Notes under the pieces: generated by a model | What the model was told of the DNA's origin: nothing | Seen by the model: the letters and a program-made list of their open reading frames with translations, nothing else | Databases searched by the model: none | Origin: an uncultured Clostridia bacterium | Lineage (GTDB): Bacteria > Bacillota > Clostridia > Oscillospirales > Oscillospiraceae | Assembly: GCA_932222125.1 (NCBI GenBank) | Contig: CAKNZJ010000089.1 | Span: forward strand, 1 to 12,564 | Reading direction: 5' to 3' | DNA length: 12,564 bases | Position numbers and translations under genes: made by a program | Part shown: positions 6,795 to 12,564 of the stretch, one piece after another | How the letters are laid out: each line of letters opens with the position of its first letter | How positions within the stretch are numbered: position 1 is the first letter of the stretch

Positions 6795-8047
6795 CCACAC
6801 AAGAGCTTTTACATCAGGCCAAGGCAGCCAAGGGGGCGATCGCCTTGGCTGACAGCCAGATCAAAAACGCAGCCTTGGAGGCCATGGCGTCGGCACTGGA
6901 GCGCCATGAGGCAGAGATTTTATCAGCTAACGCATTGGATCTGGCTGCGGCCAAGGGCACCATGTCCGATGTGATGCTGGACCGGCTGGCCCTGTCCAAA
7001 GAGCGCATTGTCGGAATGGCACAGGGTATCCGGGAGGTAGCTGCCCTGCCCGACCCCATCGGGGTAGTGCTCCACCGGGTGGAACGGCCCAATGGGGTTG
7101 TCATTGAGAAGACCACCTCACCCATGGGAGTCATCGCCATTATCTATGAAAGCCGCCCCAACGTCACCTCCGATGCGGCTGCGCTGGCACTGAAAGCGGG
7201 CTCGGCCTGCGTCCTCCGGGGGGGTAAAGAGGCCCACCGTTCTGCTTCCGCCATCGTAGCCGCCCTGCGGGAAGGACTGTCCATCACCGGACTACCTCAA
7301 AGCAGCGTAGTGATGATAGAAGATACCTCCCGGCAATCTGCCAACGAGTTGATGACTGCAAACGGACTAGTGGACCTGCTCATCCCACGGGGAGGCGCTG
7401 GTCTTATCCGTGCCTGCGTGGACAACGCCACTGTCCCCGTCATCGAGACAGGCACCGGCATTTGCCATATTTATGTGGACAGTGCCGCCCAACCAGCCAT
7501 GGCCCTGGACATTCTAGAAAATGCAAAGTGCAGCCGTCCCTCCGTATGCAATGCCGCTGAGGTGTGTCTGGTAGACCGGCAGGTGGCTGCGGAGTTTCTA
7601 CCCCAATTAAAACACCGGCTGATCGACCAACAATTATCCCAGGGCCAGCAGCCGGTAGAACTGCGGTTGGACCATGAGGCTGCTCAAATCATTTCAGGCC
7701 CCTCCGCCGGAGCTAGCGATTTTGACACCGAGTTCCTAGACTATATCCTGGCCGTCCGGGTAGTGGATGGAGTGGATGGCGCGGTGGCCCACATCACCCG
7801 CCACTCCACCGGTCACTCCGAGGCCATTGTCACCGAGAACCCGGAAGCAGCCCGGCAATTTCTGGCGCAAGTGGACTCCGCTGCTGTGTACTGGAATGTC
7901 TCCACCCGGTTCACCGATGGTAGCGAGTTTGGCCTAGGATGCGAGATGGGCATCTCCACCCAGCGCCTCCATGCCCGAGGTCCCATGGGGCTGGCCGAGC
8001 TGTGCACCTACAAATACATTATTCGGGGAAAAGGACAAATTCGATAA
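6791..8047 (+). CDS. proA: Gamma-glutamyl phosphate reductase
   Basis: ProA is the NADPH-dependent reductase that converts gamma-glutamyl phosphate to glutamate 5-semialdehyde, which cyclises towards proline. The 418-aa length is normal for this aldehyde-dehydrogenase-superfamily enzyme. Visible signatures include PMGVIAIIYESRPNVT (111-126), the glycine-containing VLRGGKEA (141-148), PRGGAGLI (199-206), ETGTGICH (219-226) and the catalytic cysteine motif RPSVCNA with Cys253. The C-terminal NVSTRFTDGSEFGLG motif is intact. The ATG overlaps the proB stop as ATGA, and GGAAGGAGGA just upstream, inside proB, is a strong ribosome binding site. The two genes are therefore translationally coupled, which suits channelling of their unstable intermediate. 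I found no convincing terminator after it; the 239-nt gap to serC contains a separate promoter. Confidence 0.97.
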   Translation: MTTQELLHQAKAAKGAIALADSQIKNAALEAMASALERHEAEILSANALDLAAAKGTMSDVMLDRLALSKERIVGMAQGIREVAALPDPIGVVLHRVERPNGVVIEKTTSPMGVIAIIYESRPNVTSDAAALALKAGSACVLRGGKEAHRSASAIVAALREGLSITGLPQSSVVMIEDTSRQSANELMTANGLVDLLIPRGGAGLIRACVDNATVPVIETGTGICHIYVDSAAQPAMALDILENAKCSRPSVCNAAEVCLVDRQVAAEFLPQLKHRLIDQQLSQGQQPVELRLDHEAAQIISGPSAGASDFDTEFLDYILAVRVVDGVDGAVAHITRHSTGHSEAIVTENPEAARQFLAQVDSAAVYWNVSTRFTDGSEFGLGCEMGISTQRLHARGPMGLAELCTYKYIIRGKGQIR

Positions 8048-8203
8048 GCCTCATTAACCACTCCCACATATATCACCATGCCGCGGCGGCAGCACTTCAC
8101 TGTCAACGTAGATATTCTGCAGAACCTCCCGGCCCCCTTATGGATTGCGGAAAATTTCACAAAGAATACTCCAGACACCTGGCTTTTTTGAGGTCTTATG
8201 ACA

Positions 8204-8233
8204 TTGACAGAAATGCGGGCAAAACCATATAAT
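8204..8233 (+). promoter_or_regulatory. serCA promoter, consensus hexamers
   Basis: TTGACA (8204-8209) and TATAAT (8228-8233) are both perfect hexamers with an 18-nt spacer. The serC ATG lies 53 nt after the -10. The leader is too short for a T-box or other large riboswitch, so control by tRNA-Ser sensing is not supported. Confidence 0.88.
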
Positions 8234-8286
8234 AACATTACCGCGTTAAAGCGACCAACTTCCCCAATGAATAGGAGGATCTCCCT

Positions 8287-9372
8287 ATGGCAAACCAGCG
8301 CGTCTATAATTTTTCTGCCGGCCCTTCCATGCTCCCTTTGGAAGTACTAGATCGAGCCGGAGCTGAAATCACCAACTACCAAGGTTCCGGCATGTCCGTC
8401 ATGGAGATGAGCCATCGCTCCAAAGTGTTCGACAAGATCTTTCAGGACACCAAAGCTAATTTTATCCGTCTGTTCCATATCCCCGACAACTATCAGGTGT
8501 TGTTTTTACAAGGAGGTGCCTCCAGCCAATTTTCCATGGCGCCCCTGAACTTGATTGGCAAAACAGGAAAGGCGGACTATGCCGTCACCGGCAATTTCTC
8601 CAGCATCGCTTATAAGGAGGCCAAGAAGTACGGCACCATCAATCTAGCCGCCTCCAGCGAGGACAAAAACCACACCTATATTCCCACACAAGATCAGTTG
8701 AAGCTGGATGCCGAAGCCAGTTATTTCTATTACTGCGCCAATAACACTATCTACGGTACCGAATGGCAATACATTCCCGACACCGGAAATGTGCCCATCG
8801 TATGCGATATGTCTTCTAACTTCCTCAGCAGAGCGGTGGATGTCTCCAAATATGGCGTTATTTTCGGCGGCGCCCAAAAGAATCTGGCCCCCGCCGGCTT
8901 AACCATTGCCATCGTCCGGGAGGACCTAGCCGGCCAGGAGCTGCCCTATACCCCCTTGATGATGAGTTACAAAACCATGATTGATAAGGACTCCATGTAT
9001 AATACCCCTCCCTGCTGGTGCATCTACATGCTGGGATTGGTCCTGGAATGGCTAGATTCCAAGGGCGGCGTAGAAGGTATGGAGCAAATCAAGCATGCCA
9101 AAGCTCAGCTCCTGTACAATGCGCTTGATAATTCCAATCTATTCACCTGCCCTGCTGAGCAAGGCAGCCGCTCCGACATGAACGTGGTATTCCGCACCGG
9201 CAGCGAGGAGCTGGACGCCAAGTTTGTTAAGGAAGCCACGGCCGCTGGATTTGTCAATCTAAAGGGTCACCGCAATGTAGGCGGTATGCGCGCCTCCATC
9301 TACAACGCTATGCCCACCGAGGGCGTGGAGAAGCTGGCTGATTTTATCCAAGCCTTTGACAAGGCAAACTGA
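8287..9372 (+). CDS. serC: Phosphoserine aminotransferase
   Basis: SerC transaminates 3-phosphohydroxypyruvate with glutamate to give 3-phosphoserine; it can also act on the related pyridoxine-pathway intermediate. The 361-aa length is standard for this class V PLP enzyme. The N-terminal NFSAGPSMLP motif (8-17), the QGGASSQF phosphate/PLP-binding loop (75-82), the DMSSNF segment (174-179) and the PLP lysine Lys198 in FGGAQKNLAPAG are all present. The substrate-binding GHRNVGGMRASIYNA motif lies near the C-terminus. AGGAGGA begins 14-15 nt upstream of the ATG, a strong ribosome binding site. serA follows after 19 nt, so the first two enzymes of the phosphorylated serine pathway are made from one transcript. 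Confidence 0.97.
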   Translation: MANQRVYNFSAGPSMLPLEVLDRAGAEITNYQGSGMSVMEMSHRSKVFDKIFQDTKANFIRLFHIPDNYQVLFLQGGASSQFSMAPLNLIGKTGKADYAVTGNFSSIAYKEAKKYGTINLAASSEDKNHTYIPTQDQLKLDAEASYFYYCANNTIYGTEWQYIPDTGNVPIVCDMSSNFLSRAVDVSKYGVIFGGAQKNLAPAGLTIAIVREDLAGQELPYTPLMMSYKTMIDKDSMYNTPPCWCIYMLGLVLEWLDSKGGVEGMEQIKHAKAQLLYNALDNSNLFTCPAEQGSRSDMNVVFRTGSEELDAKFVKEATAAGFVNLKGHRNVGGMRASIYNAMPTEGVEKLADFIQAFDKAN

Positions 9373-9391
9373 GAAAACGAGGTTGAATCCC

Positions 9392-10564
9392 ATGTTCAAT
9401 ATTAAGACTATGAACAAGATTGCCCAAGTTGGGCTGGACCGGCTTCCTTCCGGCAGCTTCAATGTGGGCGACAACGTGGATCATGAGGAGGGCATCCTGG
9501 TCCGTTCCGCCAAACTCCATGATTACAACTTTTCCCCCAGTTTGCTGGCCATCGCCCGGGCGGGAGCCGGCACCAATAACATCCCCGTGGAGCGCTGTGC
9601 TGAGGCGGGTATTGTGGTGTTCAACACCCCCGGGGCTAACGCCAACGCGGTGAAGGAATTGGTTCTAGCCGCTTTGCTGATGGCCTCTCGGGATATTCTG
9701 GGCGGCGCGGATTGGGTGAAGGAGCAGGCCCATACTGCCGGGGTGGACGTTGCAGCCGCAGTGGAAAAGGGTAAATCCGCCTTTGTAGGGCCAGAGCTTT
9801 ATCGTAAGACCCTGGGCGTGGTTGGCCTGGGAGCCATCGGCGCGCTGGTGGCCAACATCGCCCTGTCCATGGGCATGGAGGTATATGGCTACGACCCCTA
9901 TCTGTCGGTAGATGCCGCCCTGCGCCTGGACCGTCATGTGAAAGTGGTCAAGGATGTATCCGAGCTGTACCGGGCCTCTGACTACATCACCATCCATGTG
10001 CCCTATACCCCCGACACAAAGCACACCATCAACGAGGCTGCCATCGCCGCCATGAAGGACGGTGCTCGGGTTGTCAACATGGCAAGAGGCGAGCTGGTAG
10101 ATGACCAAGCCATGCTGGCTGCATTAAAGACAGGCAAAGTGGCCCGGTATGTCACTGACTTCCCCAACAACACCGTCACCCTGGCTGACGGCGTTGTTGC
10201 CATCCCCCACCTAGGCGCTTCCACTCCGGAGAGTGAAGACAATTGCGCTGTAATGGCTGCCGACGAGCTGAGAGACTATCTGGAGAACGGAAATATCCGC
10301 AACTCCGTCAATTTCCCCAACGTGGTGATGGAACCCTCCGGTAAGCAACGGCTCTGTGTGTTCCATCGGAATATCCCCGCAATGCTGGCCACCGTCACCG
10401 GTCAGCTGTCCGATGCGGGGGTGAACGTGGAGAATATGACCAACAAGTCCAAGGGCGAGCATGCCTACACTGTTCTGGACATCAGCGCTCCCATCTCGGA
10501 AGCAGCTCTTGCCAGCATTGCGGCCACTGAGGGAATTGTCCGCGTGCGGGTGATCAGCCATTAA
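9392..10564 (+). CDS. serA: D-3-phosphoglycerate dehydrogenase (short ACT-domain form)
   Basis: SerA oxidises 3-phosphoglycerate to 3-phosphohydroxypyruvate with NAD, the step that feeds SerC. I start the 390-aa protein at the ATG at 9392, which has GAGG (9379-9382) 9 nt upstream; an in-frame ATG at 9356 would overlap serC and has no such site. The catalytic domain shows RAGAGTNNIP (57-66), the Rossmann loop GLGAIG (145-150) and an acidic dinucleotide-ribose position in GYDPY (166-170). Catalytic Arg232 lies in ARGELVD and His273 in PHLGAST. The usual LDVFE motif carrying the catalytic Glu is replaced by VTDFPNN (254-260). A C-terminal ACT domain (about 318-390) is the family's serine-sensing module, so feedback inhibition is plausible. 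The gene ends 43 nt before a strong terminator. Confidence 0.93.
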   Translation: MFNIKTMNKIAQVGLDRLPSGSFNVGDNVDHEEGILVRSAKLHDYNFSPSLLAIARAGAGTNNIPVERCAEAGIVVFNTPGANANAVKELVLAALLMASRDILGGADWVKEQAHTAGVDVAAAVEKGKSAFVGPELYRKTLGVVGLGAIGALVANIALSMGMEVYGYDPYLSVDAALRLDRHVKVVKDVSELYRASDYITIHVPYTPDTKHTINEAAIAAMKDGARVVNMARGELVDDQAMLAALKTGKVARYVTDFPNNTVTLADGVVAIPHLGASTPESEDNCAVMAADELRDYLENGNIRNSVNFPNVVMEPSGKQRLCVFHRNIPAMLATVTGQLSDAGVNVENMTNKSKGEHAYTVLDISAPISEAALASIAATEGIVRVRVISH

Positions 10565-10603
10565 GCTGCTATCCTCCTTCCAACAGACCAGAACTATAGC
10601 ATC

Positions 10604-10647
10604 AAAAGAGGGATGATTGGTTTGATTACCCAATCATCCCTCTTTTT
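10604..10647. terminator. Strong intrinsic terminator after serA, usable in both directions
   Basis: GAGGGATGATTGG (10608-10620) pairs perfectly with CCAATCATCCCTC (10630-10642) around a 9-nt loop. AAAA at 10604-10607 and TTTTT at 10643-10647 flank the stem. It ends the serCA transcript and can also stop readthrough from the opposing rmlA-like gene. Confidence 0.95.
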
Positions 10648-10681
10648 CATATCCAGGCCATAGTCCCTGATCCAATGGATT

Positions 10682-10702
10682 CCCTGGCGTTGGACGCCAG
10701 GG
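10682..10702. repeat. 9-bp perfect hairpin beyond the rmlA-like gene
   Basis: CCCTGGCGT (10682-10690) and ACGCCAGGG (10694-10702) form a perfect stem with a TGG loop, 14 nt past the stop of the minus-strand gene. No T-run follows on either strand. It may stabilise the mRNA end or assist termination at the bidirectional terminator just beyond. Confidence 0.5.
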
Positions 10703-10716
10703 CTGCTCCCACGCTC

Positions 10717-11571
10717 TCAAAGTCCCAGCAAATACTGGCCATACGCCGTCATATCTAACTCTTCCCCCAGCCTGCGCAGTTGGCTGGGGGTAATCCAGCC
10801 CTCCCTCCAGGCCAGCTCTTCAACACATCCCATATATCTTCCCTTCTGCTGAAGGTCCCGGACTGTATTGGCTGCGTCTAGCATACTGTCCGGACTGCCG
10901 GCATCTAGCCAGATATAGTTGTCCTCCAATGGAATGACCTGGAGCTGTCCCCGCCGGAGAAAGTCCAAATTTACATCCGTGATCTCCAGCTCTCCCCGGG
11001 CAGACGGCGTCAAATTGGCTGCCACCTCCAGTGCCTGATGGTTATAAAAATACAGGCCGGGAACGATATAGTTGGATCGAGGGTGAGCTGGCTTTTCCTC
11101 GATGGAAACAGCCTTCCCAAACTGATCAAACTCCACCACACCAAATGGCCTGGGATCGTCCACCCTGCATCCAAATACGGTGGCCCCTTGATGATTGGCA
11201 GCAGCTCCCTTCAGGGTATCCTCCAAATCAGCTGCCCAAAAAATATTGTCCCCCAGCGCCAGACAGACATCATCCTCCCCGAGAAAGTCGCAGCCAATTA
11301 GAAGGGCATCGGCAATTCCCTTCGCTACCGGTTGGACCGCGTAGGAAATCTCCATGCCCCACTGGGAGCCATCTCCCAACGAGGCAAAAAAAGCTCCCTC
11401 CTCGCCGGGGGGGACGATGACCAATACTTCCCGAATGCCAGCCTGAATCAGCACGGACAGCGGATAATAGATCAGGGGCTTGTCATAGACAGGCAGGAGG
11501 GGTTTGCAGACTGGCCGGGTCATGGGATACAAACGGGTACCTCGCCCCGCCGCTAAAATAATTCCTTTTAT
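10717..11571 (-). CDS. rfbA: RmlA-type nucleotidyltransferase (glucose-1-phosphate thymidylyltransferase-like), AUA start
   Basis: Predicted to join a sugar 1-phosphate to dTTP, giving dTDP-glucose for rhamnose or other surface-sugar synthesis. From the codon at 11571 it has 284 residues, close to the usual 285-295. Visible are KGIILAAGRGTRLYP (2-16), LGDGSQWG (65-72), the metal-binding GDN (107-109), GVVEFD (144-149), EEKP (158-161), PSARGELEITD (189-199) and WLDAG (221-225). The motif normally reading SKQLLPVYDKPM is CKPLLPVYDKPL (22-33), so nucleotide or sugar preference may differ. The first codon is ATA exactly where the family has ATG, with GGGAGG (11585-11580) 8 nt upstream. The only in-frame ATG/GTG/TTG codons between it and the promoter's -35 are TTGs: one is the -35 box itself, one lies before the -10, and one (11613) lacks a ribosome binding site. 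The enzyme assignment is firm at family level and less so for the substrate. Confidence 0.85.
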   Translation of the reverse strand: MKGIILAAGRGTRLYPMTRPVCKPLLPVYDKPLIYYPLSVLIQAGIREVLVIVPPGEEGAFFASLGDGSQWGMEISYAVQPVAKGIADALLIGCDFLGEDDVCLALGDNIFWAADLEDTLKGAAANHQGATVFGCRVDDPRPFGVVEFDQFGKAVSIEEKPAHPRSNYIVPGLYFYNHQALEVAANLTPSARGELEITDVNLDFLRRGQLQVIPLEDNYIWLDAGSPDSMLDAANTVRDLQQKGRYMGCVEELAWREGWITPSQLRRLGEELDMTAYGQYLLGL

Positions 11572-11585
11572 TGTAAAAACCTCCC
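11569..11585 (-). promoter_or_regulatory. Ribosome binding site and non-canonical ATA start codon
   Basis: GGGAGG (11585-11580), an 8-nt A/T-rich spacer and ATA (11571-11569) form an otherwise ideal initiation region. The following codons (AAA GGA ATT ATT) encode the family's KGII start. The site decides the start choice for the rmlA-like gene. Confidence 0.6.
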
Positions 11586-11665
11586 TTATTCCAATGGGCA
11601 GAGAGACCGCCAATTCCCATGGAACTTCACCGCCATAGCGTACACTGGCGCAGATTGTAGGTACT

Positions 11666-11694
11666 ATTATATGCAAAACGCCAAGAAAAGTCAA
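11666..11694 (-). promoter_or_regulatory. Promoter of the rmlA-like gene
   Basis: On the minus strand, TTGACT (11694-11689) and TATAAT (11671-11666) are separated by 17 nt, only one base from full consensus. Transcription should start near 11659, leaving about 88 nt of leader before the ATA start. This placement rules out any translation start at or upstream of the -10. Confidence 0.85.
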
Positions 11695-11745
11695 CGCGGG
11701 TAGTGCGGTGGTCTGGCAGTATCCATCTTAAAAGGAAGCGAACCC

Positions 11746-11775
11746 TTGACATTTGTATATTCCCGGAAGTAAAAT
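11746..11775 (+). promoter_or_regulatory. Promoter of the COG0523 GTPase gene
   Basis: TTGACA (11746-11751) and TAAAAT (11770-11775) have an 18-nt spacer, and the start codon is 34 nt after the -10. I looked for a Zur-like operator around it and saw no convincing palindrome; only GAAAT-G-ATTTC near the ribosome binding site. Confidence 0.75.
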
Positions 11776-11809
11776 AGAGCAAATTTCAGAGCAAAGGAAA
11801 TGATTTCAC

Positions 11810-12564
11810 ATGGCAAAAATTGATATTGTGTCCGGCTTTCTTGGCGCTGGTAAGACAACCCTCATCAAAAAGCTGTTGGCTGAGGTATACCGGGGAGAAA
11901 AGCTGGTGCTCATAGAGAATGAATTTGGCCAGATCAGCGTGGACAGCGGTTTTTTAAAGGATAGCGGTGTGGAAATCTCCGAAATGTCCTCCGGGTGCAT
12001 CTGCTGCACACTAGTGGGCGACTTTGGCAAAGCCCTGCAACAGGTGGAGGAACAGTTTCATCCTGACCGCATCCTCATCGAACCCTCCGGTGTGGGTAAA
12101 CTGTCTGATGTGATCGCCGCAGTACAAAATATGTCGGCCCAAAACCCTATCCTTCAACTCAACAGCTTTATCACCGTGGTCGATGCCACCAAGGTGAAGC
12201 TATATATGAAAAACTTTGGTGAGTTCTATAACAATCAGATAGAGAGCGCCGGGACCATTATCCTATCCCGGACTCAAAATCTATCCCAAGAGCAGTTGGC
12301 TGGCACAGTGGCGCTACTGCAGGAGAAAAACCCCGAGGCTACCATCCTCACTACCCCTTGGGACCAATTGGACGGAAAGACCATCTTGTCTGCTGTAGAA
12401 AGAATCTCCCTAGAGAAAGAGCTGCGGGAACTGATCCGCCCTGATCACGATGAGTGCGGCTGTGGCCATGACCACCACCATGATGAGTGCGGCTGCGGCC
12501 ATGACCACCACCACGATGAGTGCGGCTGCGGCCATGACCACCACCACGATGAGTGCGGCTGCGG
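11810..12564 (+). CDS. COG0523 (CobW/ZNG1-like) metallochaperone GTPase, 5' part
   Basis: The frame opens with ATG at 11810 (AAAGGA at 11793-11798, 11-nt spacer) and is still open at the window end, with 251 codons visible. The family are G3E GTPases that deliver metals (zinc, cobalt, nickel or iron) to target proteins. Walker A is GFLGAGKTT (9-17), the switch segment is ENEFGQ (36-41), the hallmark metal-binding CICC is at 63-66, and EPSG (91-94) marks the G3 region. The guanine-specificity motif NKxD appears as SRTQ, a variant I associate with clostridial members. After the GTPase domain, from about residue 214, an 11-residue Cys/His unit (DECGCGHDHHH) is repeated at least three and a half times. 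The usual C-terminal CobW_C domain is not seen and may follow the repeat. The metal and client are not decidable from this sequence; zinc or nickel storage or transfer is plausible. Confidence 0.9.
   Translation, partial: MAKIDIVSGFLGAGKTTLIKKLLAEVYRGEKLVLIENEFGQISVDSGFLKDSGVEISEMSSGCICCTLVGDFGKALQQVEEQFHPDRILIEPSGVGKLSDVIAAVQNMSAQNPILQLNSFITVVDATKVKLYMKNFGEFYNNQIESAGTIILSRTQNLSQEQLAGTVALLQEKNPEATILTTPWDQLDGKTILSAVERISLEKELRELIRPDHDECGCGHDHHHDECGCGHDHHHDECGCGHDHHHDECGC
12449..12564 (+). repeat. 33-bp in-frame tandem repeat coding for a Cys/His metal-binding unit
   Basis: Unit boundaries fall at 12449, 12482, 12515 and 12548, the last cut by the window edge. Each unit encodes Asp-Glu-Cys-Gly-Cys-Gly-His-Asp-His-His-His. 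Unit 1 differs from unit 2 at two wobble positions (TGT/TGC and CAT/CAC); units 2 and 3 are identical. Such near-identity suggests recent expansion by slippage or unequal recombination, so copy number may vary between strains or be misassembled. Confidence 0.97.

Noticed and set aside
6251..6802. Long minus-strand open frame (183 codons) across proB
   Set aside because: It is antisense to the conserved proB gene, has no ribosome binding site and arises from codon bias of the real frame.
8171..8189. CCAG-ACAC-CTGG followed by CTTTTTT as a proA terminator
   Set aside because: The T-run is good but the stem has only 4 bp, so termination would be weak; not strong enough to list as a feature.
8048..8203. 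T-box or other riboswitch in front of serC
   Set aside because: The clear serC promoter at 8204-8233 leaves only a leader of about 45 nt, and no T-box or anti-terminator motif is seen.
11572..11694. TTG at 11694 as start of the rmlA-like gene
   Set aside because: That TTG is part of the -35 hexamer of the gene's own promoter, upstream of the transcription start.
12449..12564. CRISPR-like direct repeat
   Set aside because: The 33-bp units are contiguous, without spacers, and keep the reading frame of the GTPase gene.

Overview
The window looks like a chromosomal segment of a Gram-positive gut-type clostridium, most likely in the Oscillospiraceae (Flavonifractor / Pseudoflavonifractor / Intestinimonas-like). 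This taxonomic guess is an inference. It rests on the SLH-domain surface protein, a Bacillus-type SOS box in front of lexA, the short ProB without a PUA domain, the 'SRTQ' variant of the COG0523 GTPase G4 motif, and the moderately GC-rich, GCC/CTG/CCC-heavy core genes. No rRNA, tRNA, CRISPR array, insertion sequence or phage module is visible.

Region 1 (1-2760), cell surface. The 3' part of a large, Thr/Asn/Gly-rich, probably extracellular protein is followed 6 nt later by an unrecognised 71-aa protein. A strong GC-rich hairpin comes next, then a 403-aa secreted protein with three SLH domains, a beta-solenoid-like stretch and a short Ser/Pro tail. Region 2 (2759-3207) has no intact gene. It holds a perfect 16-bp inverted repeat and a minus-strand frame that reads like the decayed end of an SLH-like or amidase protein.

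Region 3 (3208-5856), DNA handling and secretion. comM/yifB (+) and secG (-) converge on a shared bidirectional terminator. secG and lexA diverge, each with a clear promoter, and the lexA promoter is overlapped by an SOS operator, so autoregulation is expected. Region 4 (6006-10564), amino-acid synthesis: proB-proA, translationally coupled by a 4-nt overlap, makes the proline precursor glutamate semialdehyde. serC-serA, with its own near-consensus promoter and a strong terminator, makes phosphoserine.

Region 5 (10717-12564). A minus-strand sugar-nucleotide pyrophosphorylase of the RmlA type has a good promoter and ribosome binding site, but AUA where the family has its start AUG. Divergent from it is the 5' part of a COG0523 (CobW/ZNG1-like) metallochaperone GTPase. 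It runs off the window inside a nearly perfect 33-bp tandem repeat encoding a Cys/His metal-binding 11-mer.

I do not see a clear new multi-gene system. The most notable points are the AUA start of the rmlA-like gene, the expanding Cys/His repeat in the GTPase, and the unidentified surface-protein pair at the left edge.
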